Shown: piece by piece, positions 51,632 to 53,663 of the stretch
Layout of the letters: each line of letters starts with the position of its first letter
Numbering within the stretch: position 1 is the first letter of the stretch
Origin: an uncultured Bacteroidota bacterium
GTDB lineage: Bacteria > Bacteroidota > Bacteroidia > Flavobacteriales > Schleiferiaceae
Direction of reading: 5' to 3'
Length of the DNA stretch: 53,663 nt
Assembly (NCBI GenBank): GCA_913057235.1
Contig: CAJXNI010000018.1
Location: 1-53,663, forward strand
Made by a program: the position numbers and the translations under genes
Notes under the pieces: generated by a model
Seen by the model: only the letters and a program-made list of their open reading frames with translations
The model's database searches: none
Told to the model about the DNA's origin: nothing

Positions 51632-52123
51632 TTATTCCTGGTAGTTAATCACTAAATTTAATTCGGCTGGCACTATCATTTCGCCCATGTAATCTTCGCT
51701 AAGATTGAGATCTAAAACCCAGGTGGTTCCCTCATCTTTTAAGTAAGGCAAGAGATCCATCTCATTGGCCAGATTTAAACTGAAGGCATTGCCTTCAGGC
51801 AAAGGGCTAAGGGTTCCTATAGTGGTCATTTCCTCTTGGTCGCTTACAATTTGTAACAAAAGACTTTCCGTAATTTGCTTTTGTTCTGCATCTAGTTCAA
51901 TTATGGCTTCGAGCACGCCCACTGAGACTAATTTTTCAGCTTCAATATTTAGTCCTTCCGCCAAACTAATGGCTGAGGTGTTGGCCTGCATAGAAAGGGT
52001 ATTGGCTCCACTAAAAAGCATTTCACCCGTGAGCTCTAAAGAAAGAGTCTGCTCGGCACTACTCATTTCTGCGCATCCTGCCAAAGTAAAAAGAGCTAAA
52101 ACCAGCGCCCATAACTTTTTCAT
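51632..52123 (-). CDS. Putative lipoprotein
   Basis: The 163-aa product has a lipoprotein signal peptide, MKKLWALVLALFTLAGC (Cys 17), and a beta-rich mature part with alternating polar strands (LSLELTGEMLFSGANTLSM, WVLDLNLSEDYMGEMIV). The composition is acidic. I do not recognise a family. It is followed within 11 bp by the DUF2147 gene, so the two are likely cotranscribed envelope proteins. Confidence 0.75.
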   Translation of the reverse strand: MKKLWALVLALFTLAGCAEMSSAEQTLSLELTGEMLFSGANTLSMQANTSAISLAEGLNIEAEKLVSVGVLEAIIELDAEQKQITESLLLQIVSDQEEMTTIGTLSPLPEGNAFSLNLANEMDLLPYLKDEGTTWVLDLNLSEDYMGEMIVPAELNLVINYQE

Positions 52124-52164
52124 AAACCTAAAATTTTGCGTCTAAAATAAGAACCACAAATTAA

Positions 52165-53097
52165 TTATGACCTACTCTTGGTTTTCTTTAATTTTTCTTG
52201 AATTCGGCTCGCGGGGCTACCTCTTAAGTTGATGAGATAAACTCCCGCTAAAATTGCCAGCATCCCAAAAACACCCCACAGGCCAATGGCTTCACCGTCT
52301 ACCCAGCCCCAAAAAAGCGCTACCACCGGTATGGCATAGGTAACGCTTGCTGCAAACAGTGAGCCGGCTCCTTTTATGAGCATATTAAAAATAATGATGG
52401 CCAGGCTACTGCCTACTATGCCTAAAATTAAAATGTAGACCAAATTTAAGCCGGCCTCTGGGCCGCTTTGCATGGCCTTAACAAAGTTGGTGGAAAAAAG
52501 ACCTGCCAGGGCAAAGGGCCCCACCGCAGTTAGGCTAAAGAGGGTAATGGGTACGGAACTTAAATTTACCAGGCGGGTATTGATTACATTTATACTAATG
52601 GCATAGCATACCGTGGCCGCCATGGGTATTAAGCCGTATTGCAAACGCTGAGCATTAAAATTCAAATCGGGTAGTAAGAGCCAAAGAGCACCTAAAAAAC
52701 CTAGAATAATGCCCAGCACACTCAGCCATTTTACCCTAACCTGAAAAGCAATAAGGCCAATAATGAGGGTAAAAAGGGGCACCATGGAGTTGAGCACCCC
52801 TACCAATGAGCTATCTAAATACTTTATGGCTAGAGGAAAAAGCATGTAGGGAATTCCGTTACCAAATAGGCCCACCGCCAGAAGGGCCTTCCAGTTTTTA
52901 AAGTTGATCTGCTTGAAATGCTTGAAGGCAATAATAGAGGTGAAAATCCAGGCGCTGCTAATGCGAATTAAGCCAATTTGGGTGTAGCTAAAGGTGCTCA
53001 GCCCTTTTTTCATGAGTATAAAGGAGCTCCCCCAGGTTAGGGCCAAAAGGCTGAAAAGTATCCAAGCCCATAGCGGGCTAAGTTTGGAGTTTGTCAT
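52165..53097 (-). CDS. EamA/DMT family transporter
   Basis: This 310-aa inner-membrane protein has about 10 helices in two EamA repeats: the first from ALTWGSSFILMKKGL and the second from LIPMAATVCYAISINVINT. It belongs to the drug/metabolite transporter superfamily, most of whose members export amino acids or metabolites. The C-terminus is strongly basic (KLKKTKSRS). The upstream lead and a separate divergent gene suggest its own promoter. Substrate unknown. Confidence 0.92.
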   Translation of the reverse strand: MTNSKLSPLWAWILFSLLALTWGSSFILMKKGLSTFSYTQIGLIRISSAWIFTSIIAFKHFKQINFKNWKALLAVGLFGNGIPYMLFPLAIKYLDSSLVGVLNSMVPLFTLIIGLIAFQVRVKWLSVLGIILGFLGALWLLLPDLNFNAQRLQYGLIPMAATVCYAISINVINTRLVNLSSVPITLFSLTAVGPFALAGLFSTNFVKAMQSGPEAGLNLVYILILGIVGSSLAIIIFNMLIKGAGSLFAASVTYAIPVVALFWGWVDGEAIGLWGVFGMLAILAGVYLINLRGSPASRIQEKLKKTKSRS

Positions 53098-53176
53098 AAA
53101 TACATTTGCCTTGGCTACAAAGCAGAAGGCTTAAAAATGTTCGGGAGGAGAATAAGCAATAAATCCTGCAGCCCTG

Positions 53177-53184
53177 TATCTTTG
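53177..53184 (+). promoter_or_regulatory. Candidate -7 element of the terminal gene
   Basis: TATCTTTG matches the -7 consensus and lies 17 bp before the ATG. No clear -33 element is seen 17-21 bp above it. Confidence 0.38.
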
Positions 53185-53200
53185 TCTTCTAGTGAGCGGT

Positions 53201-53663
53201 ATGGCAAAAATATGGAAAAGCCTTTGGGCCCTTAGCATAAGCCTAATTTTTATAGCGCCTTTTGGCAGCCTTTTTTGGCAGTATCAAACTCAGCTATACG
53301 CCCATAAAAAAAGCATAAAAAAAGCGTTACTTAGATCTACACCCAAAGATGATTTAATTGAATTCAGGTGGTCTAAGCCAGAAGCTGAAAGCCTTGACTG
53401 GAAAGAACAGGACGAGTTTGAATACCAAGGTGAGATGTATGATGTGGTAGAAAAAGAAGAAAGAAAAGACAGCCTTATTCTTTGGTGCTATTGGGATTAT
53501 GCCGAAACACAACTTCACCAGAAATTTAAAAATCTATTGGCAAAAAATCCCTACCGGCCTAAGCCTGAAAATAAAAACGTAAACCTCCTCCTAAAATCGC
53601 TTCAAGCCATAGGGCCATCGCCAATGGCGCCTATAGGTAAGTTTTCGAATCACCTTAGTCCTA
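53201..53663 (+). CDS. Membrane-anchored hypothetical protein (partial, runs off the window)
   Basis: From ATG 53201 the frame is open for 154 codons to the window edge. Residues 1-27 form a basic start and a hydrophobic anchor (WALSISLIFIAPFGSLFW). A charged soluble part follows with DLIEFRWSKPEAESLDW, EFEYQGEMYDVVE and LILWCYWDYAETQLH. The pattern is familiar from small Bacteroidota proteins that precede metal or TonB-receptor genes, but that is from memory and the downstream gene is outside the window. Confidence 0.7.
   Translation, partial: MAKIWKSLWALSISLIFIAPFGSLFWQYQTQLYAHKKSIKKALLRSTPKDDLIEFRWSKPEAESLDWKEQDEFEYQGEMYDVVEKEERKDSLILWCYWDYAETQLHQKFKNLLAKNPYRPKPENKNVNLLLKSLQAIGPSPMAPIGKFSNHLSP

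Overview
The window looks like a chromosome segment from a marine-type Bacteroidota, most likely order Flavobacteriales. I infer this from three things. Secreted proteins carry C-terminal type IX secretion (T9SS) sorting domains. Many genes have the Bacteroidota promoter pattern TTG-N19-TAnnTTTG upstream and no obvious Shine-Dalgarno sequences. Several protein families are typical of the phylum, including OlsF-like bifunctional acyltransferase, DUF4286, DUF6268, DUF2147 and a Thermus-type isocitrate dehydrogenase. I see no rRNA, tRNA, insertion sequence, prophage or CRISPR array.

Layout. Positions 1-2.7 kb are the end of a polysaccharide cluster: a sulfotransferase and two family-2 glycosyltransferases with overlapping stops and starts. 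At 2.8-4.5 kb is an OlsF-like ornithine-lipid synthase. At 4.6-6.4 kb is a decayed three-PAS histidine kinase. From 6.6 to 15.7 kb the minus strand carries an HDAC-like deacylase, pheT, a thioredoxin, an outer-membrane barrel, a POT peptide transporter and a dipeptidyl peptidase IV. The last two make a natural peptide-use pair. After a D-lactate/glycolate dehydrogenase there is a repeat-filled 345-bp spacer, a Na+/H+ antiporter and two paralogous T9SS cargo proteins (19-23.4 kb). Next come a class III aminotransferase with a VTT-domain membrane protein, an O-antigen-ligase-like protein with TPRs, aspartate kinase, and a large secreted beta-helix protein.

At 31.8-35.2 kb is the most interesting operon: tetR - isocitrate dehydrogenase - sbtA (bicarbonate transporter) - sbtB (PII-like). 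The genes lie 9 nt apart or less, or overlap. A good promoter precedes them, and an inverted repeat overlapping that promoter could be the TetR operator. This joins a CO2-releasing TCA enzyme to bicarbonate uptake and its PII-type regulator.

The rest is mostly core metabolism and housekeeping: lysA-GNAT-HI0933 flavoprotein; fbp; a serS - lipoprotein - TPR - DUF4286 - recX run; rplU-rpmA, where L21 carries a repetitive Lys/Ala/Glu tail; a catalytic and non-catalytic M16 peptidase pair; small envelope proteins; and an EamA exporter. The final gene is cut by the window edge.

Structure beyond genes includes a perfect palindrome core (GCTTCCGCGGAAGC and close forms) inside three unrelated coding sequences, always read as ASAE; a degenerate 7-bp tandem repeat; an 18-bp tandem repeat in rplU; a G8 tract in a secreted-protein gene; and several clear intrinsic terminators. 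All calls rest on reading the sequence and on family knowledge; no database search was run.
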